Source: Solea solea (taxonomy: Eukaryota > Chordata > Actinopteri > Pleuronectiformes > Soleidae). From it: a DNA stretch of 64,000 bases. The notes under the pieces are model-generated. The model ran no database searches and was not told the DNA's origin. It saw only the letters and a program-made list of their open reading frames with translations. Position numbers and translations under genes: made by a program. Shown here piece by piece: positions 40,150-52,926 of this stretch. The stretch's first letter is position 1; each line of letters opens with the position of its first letter. Where the stretch lies: positions 28,882,077 to 28,946,076 of the forward strand of contig NC_081136.1 of the NCBI RefSeq assembly GCF_958295425.1. Direction: 5' to 3'.

Positions 40150-40285
40150 CTGCTGGTGGCAGCCGCGCACCGCTGTGTTCTACAGTCGCTGACGTCCGCG
40201 CCACATGAACCCACAGTAAACAGCAACACACGAATGCTGTTGCCACACACGGAGCGAGCTGTTACACCACAGCCTGAGCTAAGAG
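40150..40285 (+). other. slc37a3: Probable first exon (5' UTR or alternative start) of slc37a3
   Basis: The exon end is supported by a strong donor, AGAG followed by gtaagaaaag at 40286. The acceptor of the next exon is at 42611-42612, after a long pyrimidine tract. The left edge is a guess; I saw no clear TATA box, though the sequence is locally richer in CpG (gctgacgtccgcgcc). Two ATGs are present. One opens a four-codon upstream ORF (40205-40219). The other, at 40234, is open to the donor and joins in frame with the slc37a3 start exon. Confidence 0.5.
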
Positions 40286-42044
40286 GTAAGAAAAGCTTTG
40301 CTTCTCCTTTTTATTATGTTGGGGTTTGGAAATACGACTGTAGCCCGCCTGTTTGTTGACGTTTACTTCGTAGTTTCGTTGTGACAAACCCGGAACTGTC
40401 TCCATGTATAAGCCTCGTCACCCAGAGATGGACAAACATTGAAGTAGCACATTTCTTTGTGACGACAAAAATCTCAGTCTAATTTAACTCACTGGATGTC
40501 ATGTGGGTATTGTGTTGTTGAAATGCAGTGCTAATATAAACGTCCATCTGTTTTATCGATCAAACGAGGTAGGCGCCGAATAGAGAGAGAGGCTATGTGT
40601 GGTATAATATTCACAACATGTATAATAATCAGTAACGTTTAGTGTAGCACATTTCTCAGAAATAAACATTCCAACGTACTTTACAAGAATACAATACAAT
40701 ACATATGGCAATGAAGCATGCAGAGTCACAGAAAACACAAAAAGAGCCATGTCTACATTACCAAGTGGTCTTTAATTGGTTTTGGGTTTTTTTAAACTGG
40801 TACAAAGGCTGCTGTATGTAAGTCAAAGAAGAAGAAGAAAATAAATAAATGAGTTCATTACTTTTGGGGTGACTGAGGGACAACCATTAATCCCTGATAG
40901 ATGATGGCGTCCTTATTCTCAATTTATATTACAGTATCTGCATCTGAAACACCAACTCCCCAATCGTGCACTCTGCAGGTTAGATCCTGCCTTCAGCAAA
41001 GTCTTAAACTTAATACAGTAGGTTCTTTTAAGAGGGGGTGCTTTCAATGGAATAATTCAGCTCTTTGTGTAAGAGTTGTTATTGTATCCAGGTCATTCTT
41101 CTATGCTATTCTCCTCTAATTGGATACTTGTTTGTATAAACACCTTTCAAATGTCTTTTATTCTTGTAGAGAAAGGACACACGCACAGCCACACGTGTAA
41201 TTATGTTCATCATACTTACACAGGGTTTTATTGCCTTCAATTTAGATATTAAGGTAAGCAGATACCTTATGAGTGGTTTGGCAGGCACCGGGACGTTCTG
41301 GGTGGAGTAGTCATGTGAGAGTTTCAGCCTAGAAGTTAAAGAAAGCAACATTACATATGTCAACAACCGTTACACGCCAAAGAGAGTTAGGAAATTAGTC
41401 CAGGAAATGTATATATAAATCTAAAGAAACATACAAGTTTCATATGCATATAATCAGTGGTTGGTGCCCTCTACTTATTAACTGCCCAGACTACTGTCAT
41501 TCATATTTTATAATATGTCTGTCCCTCAGTTTCATGTAAAATGTTAACCCATACTTCTGCGTAATATTTGTGTAATGTTTTCACCAAAAACAAACAAGGC
41601 ACATGCAACCGAAACTGCTGTGTAACACATTTATGTATATATTGTGGCGTTATAGAAACCAGTTAGACCAGACCAAATGAAGAACACATATACAGTGTGT
41701 TGGATTAGTTCAGTTACTCTTCCAGTTTTTTGCCCCATCATATTAAATTTCATAAAATATTCTATGCTGTTGGGAACGTTAAACCTTGGTGAAAAGAGAA
41801 TTAGAGGGGTGAATTGGAATACAACTTTCAGATACTTCGGTTTTATTTATTGAGACAGAACGGGTAGATGCAAATTGACTTCCTACTGTACTTGTTCCTG
41901 TGTCCTGTGTAAACAACATAGCTGAAGCTGAACCGACCAATGGGGTGAAGTGGTTGTGGGTGCATACATCACACTGGGCCTATTGATTGCAGTTGCTGGT
42001 AGTGCGCGACTCGGTGATGACACAACATTATTTTTTTACATCTT

Positions 42045-42125
42045 AAGAAGGGGTGCCCAAACCTTTATACTTGGAGGGCCAAAATTAAAACTTGCTTGTG
42101 GGCCATGGGTCAAAAGTAAATACCT
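42045..42125. repeat. 'ggggtgcccaaacc' repeat fragment in slc37a3 intron 1
   Basis: It reads aggggtgcccaaacctttat, then ggagggccaaaatt and gtgggccatgggtcaaa, a familiar fish DNA-transposon fragment. Non-coding. Confidence 0.5.
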
Positions 42126-42623
42126 GTTGTACCTGGTAACTTAATTCAATATTATCTTAGCTTTAATATAGTTAAATAACAACTTTACATCATATGTTTC
42201 TGTCACAAAATAGTTTTGTGTGTGTCTACGTTACATTCATATCACCTAAAATTCAGTTAACTCAGTTTTAAACGATCAGAAGCTGAAATTTATATGAGAA
42301 TTCACTGTTAGTTTTTTTAAATGACTAACTGCAACATGAGTGACCATCCATGTGATGCACATTCTACGCACCTCTCTCCAGCATTGTTGTTTTAATCTGA
42401 CGAATATTAGGACAGTTGTTTAATACTGGTTTCCTCATTCTGCAGGCGCAGCTTTGTTGTTGCTCAAGTTATGTGCTTGTCTGATCTGGCCTAGTGGGAC
42501 TGAAACTGCCCTCTTACCCCTCCCTGATCCTGTTGCTGTTCCCCCTTGAAGACCTTCACCAGCACCACCTCCTTCCTCTTCCTCCACCTCCTCTTCCTCT
42601 TCCTCCCTCCAGCTGCCCCTGTG

Positions 42624-45600
42624 ATGCCTTCCCCGTGCTGTGGCTACCTGTCACAGTACACCAATCATCATCTGGTTGTCTTCCTCCTCACCTTCTTTAG
42701 GTAAAACAAACCCATCTTCCCTCCTGATTGAATTAATATAAGATACCAGTCACATCCTCAGAATCACTTGAAAGATCTGGGATCTATAGCATAAATGAAA
42801 TATGTCTATCTACACTAGCTAGAGTTGTATGCTCAGAAAAAAGTCACTGAATGAGTATGAGCTATTATTTTAAGTAAAAGGTCTTTGGGTCAAGGTTAAT
42901 CCCAGGCCAGACTTTTTTCAAGAGGTATTGGATTTCCAATATTTAGGCTTGCTGCGCTACACAGCTTATGTCATTATTTTGTTTTACATCGCTTTCCAAA
43001 GAAGAAAATCCTATAAAAGATCTACTTTTGTGGAGATAATATTGGTTTCAAAGGGTTGTGAGCCTTCAGGCTCTCTAGAGTCAAAATGTGATTGTCCAAC
43101 AAGGCAGGTATAAACAAATGTATACGTCTTTCACTGGTCTTTTTTTGTGTTTTACATACTGTATATCATCCCTTCTAAATAAACAATCTTTGTCAATAAA
43201 GGGAGACTAAGCAGCGATGTCAGTCAAACAAAGCAGGGCATCCATCATCATGTTTATGACCATCTGTTAATCTTCAGCCACATGCTTCTTGAATCAGACC
43301 CACTTACTTGCTGTTAATCATTAGAAACACGTCTGTGGTCACCGTAGACATAGTCAGACACATCTTATCAGGAGCAATGCAAAGTGCAGTTTGCACTGCA
43401 GCAGTTTGGAGCACACAGTGAACTCTTGTCTTTTTCCTCCTTGTCAGTGACAGATACTGATCTGGTGTTTCCTGGAAGATCTGCTAAATCAAGCTGCTGA
43501 TATGGAACTTTAACCTTCTCCTAATTAATTCTCACTTTGTGTAACCCAAGGCAACCTTGAAGGACTATTAGTCTTCTTAGTAGTTTGACATTTCTACCAT
43601 TAATTTGTCAACATGTTTCCATCTAGGACCCAATTTTTTCAGTATATTAAACAAGCATTGGGTAATTCAAGCAGGGGCTTCCACTCCTAAAAGGATAAAC
43701 TTTCACACTTTGCATTCACTTTCTGAGTAACGTTCCATCTTTTCCCTGCAGCTACGTGTTCCTGCACGCGTCACGGAAGACGTTCAGCAATGTGAAAGTG
43801 AGCATCTCAGCCCAGTGGACGTCATCCGTCCAGAATGACAGCGCACGTGCTTTCTCTCCCAGTGAGGTACGGAGAATCGTACACACACACACAATACAAT
43901 GCAGAACAATGTTTCACCCACACACGTATTGTAGATACTTGACATGGATCAATAAAAACAAGATTAAAGAGTACACAGGTGGAGTTATCTTAGGAAGCAG
44001 ACTCATGGTGTCTGCGGTCTGCTTTGCGGCAGTGATTGATTAGTTGCCAAGATTAGTATGTGTCTGTCTTGACATAAAACGCATCACTTCCTGTGTGGGG
44101 CACAAGCTATGCTGAGAAACACAGACTTAATCAGACTTAATAATGTGTGAACTAATGTGACTGGTTTGAATGAAACCGATTTTTGTAAATATTTAGAAAT
44201 GATTATATTCAAGCGTCTGATTTGAATCCAGCAGAGCAAGAGTGAGACATCTCTGATACCAGGTCTCTGGCCCGGTAGTCACGTGACATCAAACCCCCGT
44301 TTAAGCCGATCTGTATATCATTTTCTGTATTTTCTCTGACTGTTGCAGACATGGGAAGACAATCGTCTGTTTGCAGATGAGAATCAGGCAACTCTGTTCC
44401 TGGGAGCCCTGGACTCCATCTTTCTCTTTTCGTATGCCGTGGTGAGTAGGTGTTTCTCTGTGTCTGATGGGCTTTTCGGAACATCTGCTACAGTATTTGA
44501 AACAGCCGATGCAAAAAAAAGGGCAGGGAATTCAAAATTTGAACATTATTTGTGACTGTGATTATTTCTTGCTGTCCACAGGGCCTGTATTTGAGTGGTG
44601 TGATTGGGGACAGAGTAAACCTGCGCTATGTCCTCTGCTTTGGCCTGTGTGGCTCTGCTGTAGTGGTAGGTAATATTGTGTGACATTTGCCTCTAATGTC
44701 TCAACAGACAGTGATTTAACTTATGTGTAGGAATGCATGATATTATCAGCACGATATTGGCTTTACAATCGGCAAACACAATAAGATCTGCTGGTTAATG
44801 ACTAATGACTACAACAGTACGCTAAATAAGCTGTTGCCTGCTTGAGTTGTATGCTAGCGCCCCCCCATAGTTATTATTTTTTTGCGTTTATTTATTTTGT
44901 TATTGCTATGTTTTGAAAATGTTCCAATTCACTGTTGATAGTAATTCATAACCATTACAAAGCATATTTGCAAGATACGTGATAGTATGAATATTGTAGT
45001 TTGTGTTTGCCTGGGAATAAGTTTAAATTCTAAAATACCTTTCTTAATATGGAGGTTGTACGTAATTCCCTGTGTGGGCTTCAGAACAACTGTATCTGTG
45101 TTTGTATTTACAGGAGTTTCTGTTTGGCTGTCTGACCGAATGGCTCCACATCTACAACATCTATCTGTACTGTTTCCTGTGGATCCTGAACGGGCTGCTG
45201 CAGTCGGCCGTGTGGCCGTGCGTGGTGGCCGTTATGGGCAACTGGTTTGGCAAAACAGGGTGTGTGTGACATTTCTCTGTCCAGCCCAGGCATATTTACT
45301 GTGCACCCACACTCTGAGACTCAGACAAAGACGTCCATTTACTGGTGTTGCTGCCAACACATAGACGGCATTTAGACTTTTCCAGAGGCGCTGAATACTA
45401 AAAATATGAAGCCTGTGAAGTGGCGTTCCATAAAATTTAGTTAGATTTGATTTTGAGGCTTTTTTTAGTGACTGTATCTCAAAATAAAACCTAAGATGAA
45501 CGGTTTCGTTAATGAAATTCATGGTGATGTTCTCCAGGCGAGGCTTTGTGTTCGGCCTGTGGAGCGCCTGTGCCTCTGTCGGCAACATCCTGGGAGCCTT

Positions 45601-48600
45601 CCTCGCTTCCAGTGTGCTCTCGTATGGATACGAGGTAACATACACATAAAAAAAAAACACTTGACTGAAACTTTCTACCATGATATTCTCACCAACTAAA
45701 TGGTAACGTGATGTATTGGGTGTCACTGTGTGCAGTACGCCTTCCTGGTGACCTCGGTGGTGCAGTTTGCCGGCGGGGTGGTGGTGTTCTTCGGACTCCT
45801 CACCTCCCCAAAAGAAGTCGGTAAGGACTTAAAAAAAAGGAGCTTGTCAAAAAAAAAAATCTATTATGTAAATCTTTTGAACTATATTTGAATGTTTCTG
45901 TGTGTGCGTCAGGTTTGAGTTTGGTGTCAGAAACTGGGCTCAGCCCCGTGGAGACGGACAGAGACAGCCACAGGCCTCTGATAAGTGACGAAGAGGATGA
46001 GGTGGAGGTTCAGGAACCAGATGATCCTCCAGTTTCTCCTCAGGCTATTGGCTTCCTCCAGGCCTTCTGTTTGCCCGGAGTGCTTCCTGTGAGTCTCAAA
46101 CTCCCAACACTTTGTGGCACGAATAAAGTCTTATCTTATCTTATTAGGGAGAGATTAACTGATATCATGGATTAACTGGCCATGTTCCCCGTGTTGAGAC
46201 TGTGTTTTCTGTTCTAACTGCAGTATTCCTTGGCATACGCATGTCTGAAGCTCGTCAACTACTCCTTCTTCTTCTGGCTTCCTTTCTACCTGAGCAACAA
46301 CTACAACTGGAAGGAGGTCGAGGCCGACCGGTTGTCTGTGTGGTACGACGTCGGAGGAATCCTCGGTGAGTGCCAAGTTTTCCCACGGACCATCATTTTC
46401 AACATATGAAATTGAAACTGAGCACCAGGAGGGAGAAGAAAGAGTAAAAAAAATTGAAATTTGGAACACTCCGTCATTGCAGCTTTTCCAGTTGGAAGAC
46501 TGTTGGTTGTTCCAAACCAGTCATTTAAATAAAGTAATTTCATCTCTAATATCCTTTGTATATATAAAAAGTTTTTATAAACTCGTCCCGTCTTTCAGAT
46601 TTTCTATTTATTACGAATCACTAAATGTCATCTCAGTTGTTTGATTGTCGGTCTATGTTGTTTCTGTGTGTCAGGTGGAACGGTTCAGGGTCTGATCTCT
46701 GACTTCATGGGGAAGAGAGCTCCAGTGTTGGCCGCCAGTCTGGCCATGGCGATGGCCGCTCTGGTGGGATACAGCCGTGAGTTCATACACATAATCGCAC
46801 AGCATCTGTAGACTAAAATAACCCTGAAAATGACACTAATCTGTCTACATGCTAAAACCATCACTCTTGCATTCATGCCTGGTTTGGTTTAAACCGGGGC
46901 CCAGAGTTCACATTTTCCTCCCCCTCCTCTCAGGATCACCCAACGACAAGGTCATAAATGCCGTGCTGTTGGCCGTCACTGGTTTCTTCATCGGCGGCCC
47001 ATCCAATATCATCTGCTCCGCCATATCTGCTGACCTGGGCCGACAGGCGGCTCTGAGGGGCAGTCAGGAGGCTCTGGCTACTGTGACCGGTATAGTGGAC
47101 GGAACTGGAAGTTTCGGAGCTGCAGGCGGACAGGTACGTCCAAGTGCTTCACTGTAACTTGCAAAACAGAAGATAAAATAGTTCTTTGACTGTGTGCTAC
47201 TTTTCCCTTCTTCAACACACTCGTCTTGATGACCACTCAATAATATAATGTCATTCACCCTTTTCAAACCCATTCACTCGTATAGTCCTACAGCACATCT
47301 ATATGCAGTGCTTTTTCTTGCAAATTAGGATTAAGCCCCCAACCTACCAGATTATTTTCATAATCGATAATAAAGTACTTGTTTGGAAAATGTTGATGTG
47401 TGGTGTTTACCCAAACCCTGAAGTAATCATGATCTGATTTCTTTCTTACATGGAACAAAGAAACCACAAAGTATTCAATTCAAAATGTGAAAAAATCAGA
47501 ACCACAATCTCACCATTGATGTTTTTTTTTAAATGTCTGTCACCCTCTAGTACCTGGTGTCCCTGATTGAAAGCAAACTGGGCTGGATGTACGTCTTCTA
47601 CTTCTTCATCGTCATGGTAAGTTGACTACTGACCTTGTTCATGGACTGGCTGATGGCCGGATTCCATTCAGTTGCTTCAATTTTGCCGCTCTGGGTTAGG
47701 GTTAAATGTTCATTTAAAAAAAGCAGTAAAAACATCATATTTATTAGTGTTTACAATGTCTGTTTATGTGTTTTGAAACCTTTTATTTTTATGTGTCATT
47801 CATTTTCCCTCACTTTATCACTGTGAAGTACATCTGTACTTCAATAATCCTATTCAATGGCAATCTTAAACATATTTCTATATCTTCTCTCTATTTTTGT
47901 TTTATCTCATCTCAGTAGTGCTGTGTCTATTTTGTATTTTCACATTATGTTGTATCTTTTTTTATTGCTTATTCAAGTCATACTTTGTACTTATCACTTG
48001 TCTGACCCTTTTTTCTGCTCTAACAAGTGAATGTCCAGGGTGTTGAATCAGTAAAGTTTAGTCTAATGTAAAATAATCTAATCTAATCAGGACATAAACA
48101 ATAATAAGAGATAAATTAAGCTAAATGTGGCACGAAGCGAAACACAAGCAACCGGAACAAGCAAGGTACAAACAAATAGGGATTTTAGTCAGTTTGGGTG
48201 TATTTCCGTTGTGTAAAGTTGTTAATTACACATGAAACACATGTTGACATAAACCTAAACAACACCAACTGATGTTTGTATTTAATTTACATCTATCTAT
48301 ATTTGTTTTTATGGTATTACCTCACTGGCCATTATGGCAGTTGTTGCAATTGCAGAGGTTTTTTTTAAGGCATCAGTTACTGCAGGTCTATTTACAGCAA
48401 CACAGTAGAGTGAACATTATGATGTGCTTTAATGTTTTTTAAATAATTGGGGAATCAACAGGACTCTCTGATCCTGAATGTGACATTGTTCTTGTGTTTT
48501 TCTATGTTACAGACAGGGGGCAGCATTGTGTTCATCAGTCCGTTGCTATTCCGAGAACTGCAGGTGATGTGGCGAGACAGACGAGCGCGGCGACACCAGC

Positions 48601-48605
48601 TGTGA
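42624..48605 (+). CDS. slc37a3: Solute carrier family 37 member 3, sugar-phosphate exchanger family, 13 coding exons, 491 aa
   Basis: Coding exons: 42624-42700, 43752-43866, 44349-44441, 44582-44665, 45114-45259, 45538-45634, 45736-45820, 45913-46088, 46224-46365, 46675-46776, 46934-47133, 47551-47616, 48513-48605 (TGA). All borders are GT-AG, phases agree, and the total is 1476 nt. The protein is a 12-helix major-facilitator transporter. Helix 1 (HHLVVFLLTFF) is followed by LHASRKTFSNVKVSIS; next come GDRVNLRYVL, GNWFGKTGRGFVFGLWSA, the acidic central loop (DSHRPLI, then ISDEEDEVEV), ACLKLVNYSFFFWLPFYLSN, GFFIGGPSNIICSAISADLG and EALATVTGIVDGTGSFGAAG. This matches human SLC37A3 (about 494 aa) along its length and not SLC37A1, A2 or A4. 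SLC37A3 is a lysosomal membrane protein that works with ATRAID; its sugar-phosphate exchange activity is not established (family knowledge). The chosen ATG has G at -3 and gives an N-terminus of the usual length. An in-frame ATG in the upstream exon would add 22 residues (see findings). It is divergent from dennd2a and convergent with the CDK inhibitor gene. Confidence 0.96.
47345..47510. repeat. Old interspersed repeat in an slc37a3 intron, related to 34722-34910
   Basis: It contains gattattttcataatcgata and tacatggaacaaagaaacc, phrases of the same fish repeat family. Strongly diverged. Confidence 0.4.
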
Positions 48606-49521
48606 GCTGCGCCTCGGGCCTCTGGCGTACGCTGACGTCTCTCCTTTTCGATGGCCGCGTCGGTGCAGCACATCTGCTCACTGCTCAGGAACGGCTGCCT
48701 TTTATTTGTCCGGTGAGTTTTGGGACGTGCAAAGACTCGGTGGTGGTCGGTTCTCACAGTCGGGGATGGTTAAGGTGATGTTGAGTCTCCCACACACACA
48801 CACACACAAACAAAACCACCAGCGTAACAACAACCACACGAGCAGATGAATGGACATCCGTCCGTGGATGCACAGACTCATGTATTATACAAATAAGAGG
48901 GTTCGGAGGTTAAAGTTTCAGTCGCTATGTACAGAATGTACAAGTGTAAATATTTAAGGTTTAAAAAGGACTTGAATATTTTACATGCACACATGCTTGA
49001 ATTACGTTGAATGAATTTGTATTGTTCTTAATTTAAAGACTAGGCCTTGAAAATTGATTGTTAATATTATTTATTATTATGCAGCCATGTATTGTTAGCT
49101 TTTTGTAGATAAACAGTATGTAATTAGTTTTTAGTTGAAATAACGGGTACGGCACTCTTACGTTTCTTACACATATCAGACAGAGTATGAAAAGTAGATT
49201 TTAACGTTGGGGGGGGCTTTAGCGACCACTTTGGGTTTCATTTCCTGTGTACAGTTTTGTGTAATCGAGGAAAGGGATTTTATGTTTTTTAATTAAGGAG
49301 ACTGGTTCTCTCGGTACTCACGGCATTCCTTTTTCACTTCCTGTTCAATGTGATGTGGACACTTTTTTTTAAACTCAAGCATCTCACACTTGTAGTTTAC
49401 ATTGCGACATAATTAGATTTATTATCAGTACTGTAAATCCTTTAGGATATTTTTGGTTATTAAAGTATAACTGCTGGTTAAGGAAAAGGCTTCTCTTTAC
49501 TTATATACTTAAACTTATATA

Positions 49522-49571
<50 letters not shown>

Positions 49572-49985
49572 CACACAGAGAGAGAGAGATAGATAGAGTG
49601 GAGTGGAGCTGATTACACTGCACCAGCTGTTATGTCCGTTACTGCAGTTGTTAACCAGCCTCCAATGGAAAGAGGATTGCTTTGATTAAAAGCTAGTTTT
49701 AAACCTTCTGTGCACAACAAAATACATGGCGCATGTCATATAAAGTGCTTTTTAAATAGAACTTTTTTAATGATACCTGACGCTAAACTTTCTTAATGCA
49801 ACTGAGCTTCAAATGAGACTGGACATTCTGTTATCTCTGAACTGTAATAATAGAATGTAACCTGTATCTGTGGTGGTTTTTTTTAATTTTTGTATTTTTA
49901 ATTGGTTTTATGTTCATGTGTTTACATATCAAGTTTCAACAATGTAAATGTAGCTATTGTAAATAAATGCAAATTCCATTTTGCA
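48606..49985 (+). other. slc37a3: Probable 3' UTR of slc37a3
   Basis: AT-rich sequence follows the slc37a3 stop codon. A canonical AATAAA lies at 49962-49967, and a weaker ATTAAA lies near 49461. The stretch also holds an (AT)n array at 49513-49571 and no open coding sequence. The true cleavage site cannot be decided without transcript data; the AATAAA at 49962 is the most likely distal signal. Confidence 0.5.
49513..49571. repeat. slc37a3: (AT)n array in the slc37a3 3' UTR
   Basis: Alternating AT with a few TACAT interruptions, followed by short GA and GATA runs. Confidence 0.9.
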
Positions 49986-50149
49986 AATCATGAAGATTTC
50001 TCTGAAACACAAATAATTATTATGTACGTGTACTATCATATTAACCCACCAGGAGGTGCTATTTGCCCAGGGAAATATTTTATTATATAATGCCGTAAAA
50101 CACCAAAGAAGTAGAATTTCACACCGGAGTTTTGAGGTTTCTTTGTTTT

Positions 50150-52926
50150 GTCATTAAACATTTTATTATTTTCAGCACTCGATATGAAAGGCAATAGTGC
50201 ACCAGCAACCCATCAATGGAATCTCTTATCATTTACTATACAAATATTCATATCAAAAAGAATATGATTCTGAACTCTTACATGAAAAAAAAAAATCTGT
50301 ATTAAATTACAAAATCATTATTACAAATGTATACAAAGATTACTGTACATGCATATACAAAGTAATGGACAACACTACGTTTTGATATAGCTGCAACACG
50401 TGAATAAGGACAGCAAAGTTTGCTTGGGTACAGTAAGACACATCTGTCTTAGCTGTTACTTTAGAATTTTCCTGTTTTTTTTTTTATCTTTTACACGGCA
50501 AAACAAAAAGAAAACATGTTAGGATCTGTGTCCAACTGTGGTTGGAAAAAAAAGTCAACCATCTGTGCCTCAGATTCTCAGTGAATATTTGTAGGTTTTA
50601 TTGAAGATTACCTTAAAAAAATAGTTTTCTTGTCAACAACGTAAAAGTAGTGCAAAGATATAGTTTCACAAATAACACAATTAGTTTGTTTTGCCAAAAA
50701 AAAAAAAAAGACAGGGAATTTGTAATTCTTTACCCACAAAACAAAGATATAAGTTAAGATTTAAGTTAATATAGACTTTGAAAGTTTGAAACACTGCACA
50801 CAAACACTATTTCTCTCTCACACACACACACACACACATAGAAATGCTGACAGACGGAACAAATACTCCTGATTTGAAAAGTGTGTCAAACTGCCACGTG
50901 TTGCTATACTCAATCTAGCCATGTAGAGCCATGAAGAAAGCCAACACTGTGTTAACATGATTATGCGCGACTACTTTCAAGACGATTTCTTGCGGAGACT
51001 GAGGCGGGTGGCTCATGAAAGAGAGGCTGTGAGACTTTTAAGTCGGCCAGACAAAAGCTTGTCCAAGTCACAGGGGCACTGGTCTGGACCGGAGACGTCG
51101 TTTGATCCAGACGTCCGGGGTCCAAAATGTTCTCTCTGTATAAGGTTCGTTTTTTTCAAAGCAGAGTGAGGCAGTGAGGGAGAGAGAGTGGCGCCCCACT
51201 CCCTGAGAGGGAGCAGTTTCCTCTGCACAGAGTGGAGCCTCACTCTGACACACTGACTCTTTCACCTGATGTGAAACTCTACACGCAGCGTGGCCCTCCA
51301 CAGCTTTTACCACAACACAATAATCACTTCTCTCTCTCGTGTCTGAACTCTGAAGACATAAACAACCCAATCTACATTGGTTTTTGTTTGTTTATTTCTT
51401 TTTTAAAGAGCCTTATCTGAGTCACTAAATCACATAATGAGGTAGTAGTATGGGGTAGATTAATTAGGGCTATGGCTTTATTCAAATAGAGACTATAATG
51501 ATTGTAGGTAGAGAGAGAAAAGTCAGCACTCTCTATTGACCAAATAGTCGGGGGCCAGAGTTTTTTGTAAAATCCTGATGTTTGAGTGCGTCCACGCATG
51601 CCACTTGGGCAAATGATATGTTTCTGAGTGAACGGGCATAGCAATTTCTCTTTGGTTCAACTGCCTCAGCTGCCACAACTTTTACAACGGGCGAAAACCT
51701 CAAAACAAAACCACAGTGACACTTTCATTCACAGGCGCCGTGTGTACAGACACGACGCGAGAAATAGGAGAAAGAGAAAATGTGATGCAGCTCAACTGCT
51801 TGTAGAAACAAAAAATAGCCGAAAGCAGAACCAAACACTTCGAGTGCTTCAAGCTGCAACAGCATGAGATAAACGCTACATTCCCTTCATGGAGAGTAGA
51901 GACGCATTCAAAACCTACAGGCAAAAATGCTATACTGATAATAAAAAAACAAAAAAACATAAAGCTGAAAAACAAAACTGAATAAGGCATGTTCTAGTCT
52001 GCTGCCAAAAAATACATTTTTACAACCCCATTATGCAAATGATACAAAAAAAAGGAAATCAAGTTTGCCGCTGTGTGGTGGTGTAAAAATATTATTTATG
52101 GCCTTAAAATTTAAGTGGCAACGGTGGAGTGTGTGGGCCACATTGACTTTAAGTCTTAGGCATAAATTGGGGCCTGCGGCACAGGTTACCGCAAACACCT
52201 TATCTTACCTTTTATCTTTTTTTTTTTCTTTTTTTTATAGACAATGAGCTAGCACCGTGAATAATAAATAAACAGTCACATCTGGCACATATACTATTAT
52301 TACTCAGAATTGTAGTCACTATTGCAAAGGTATGACTGTATTGCCTCATCGGCAAACCTCCACCGTTGACCTTTAACCTGGCACTAATCACAGTCACACT
52401 GCCAGAAATTTTGAACCATGTTTGAGGTTTTGACCTCAGGCCCAACTCGGGGGGGGGGGGGGGTGAGACTAAAGGCTGAGTGTGATGTGAGGTCGGGAAT
52501 AGTAACATATCTAATTAAAACCTCGTATGACTTTTAGCAAGAGGGAGTAAACAGTTTGAGGACTGAGGTCAAATACTATCCCAGACTTGAGTTTTCCGTT
52601 ATTACCTGATAGAGTGCATTTAAAATGATTTCACAGTATAATCATCTGAGTAAAACAGTATGTAGAATATATACAGTATAGATAATATAATTAACCACAA
52701 AAAAACATTTTGTAGAGTCTGAGCTTGTTAAGCTACAAAGTGTAGCTTTCTTGTGCTGGACATTTAAGGTATATGGTGTTGGAGGAATTTTTCGAGCCCA
52801 TGCTGAATGAGCTTGTGGACAGTCAGTTACAAATTGCTACATATATACATATGATATGACACATATCAATGTGAGGTGATGTGGAGGGGTGGACACCACT
52901 GATCCTCCACGAGGTCTTGTACTTTT
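50150..52926 (-). other. cdkn1d: Likely long 3' UTR of the CDK inhibitor gene
   Basis: This AT-rich stretch lies downstream of the inhibitor's stop codon and holds no supported coding region. On the minus strand AATAAA occurs near 50600 and near 50160, so the transcript could run almost to the slc37a3 poly(A) site. p21-family mRNAs usually have long 3' UTRs, but the extent here is inference. It also contains a (CA)n run at about 50819-50839 and a run of 13 G at about 52450. Confidence 0.3.
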
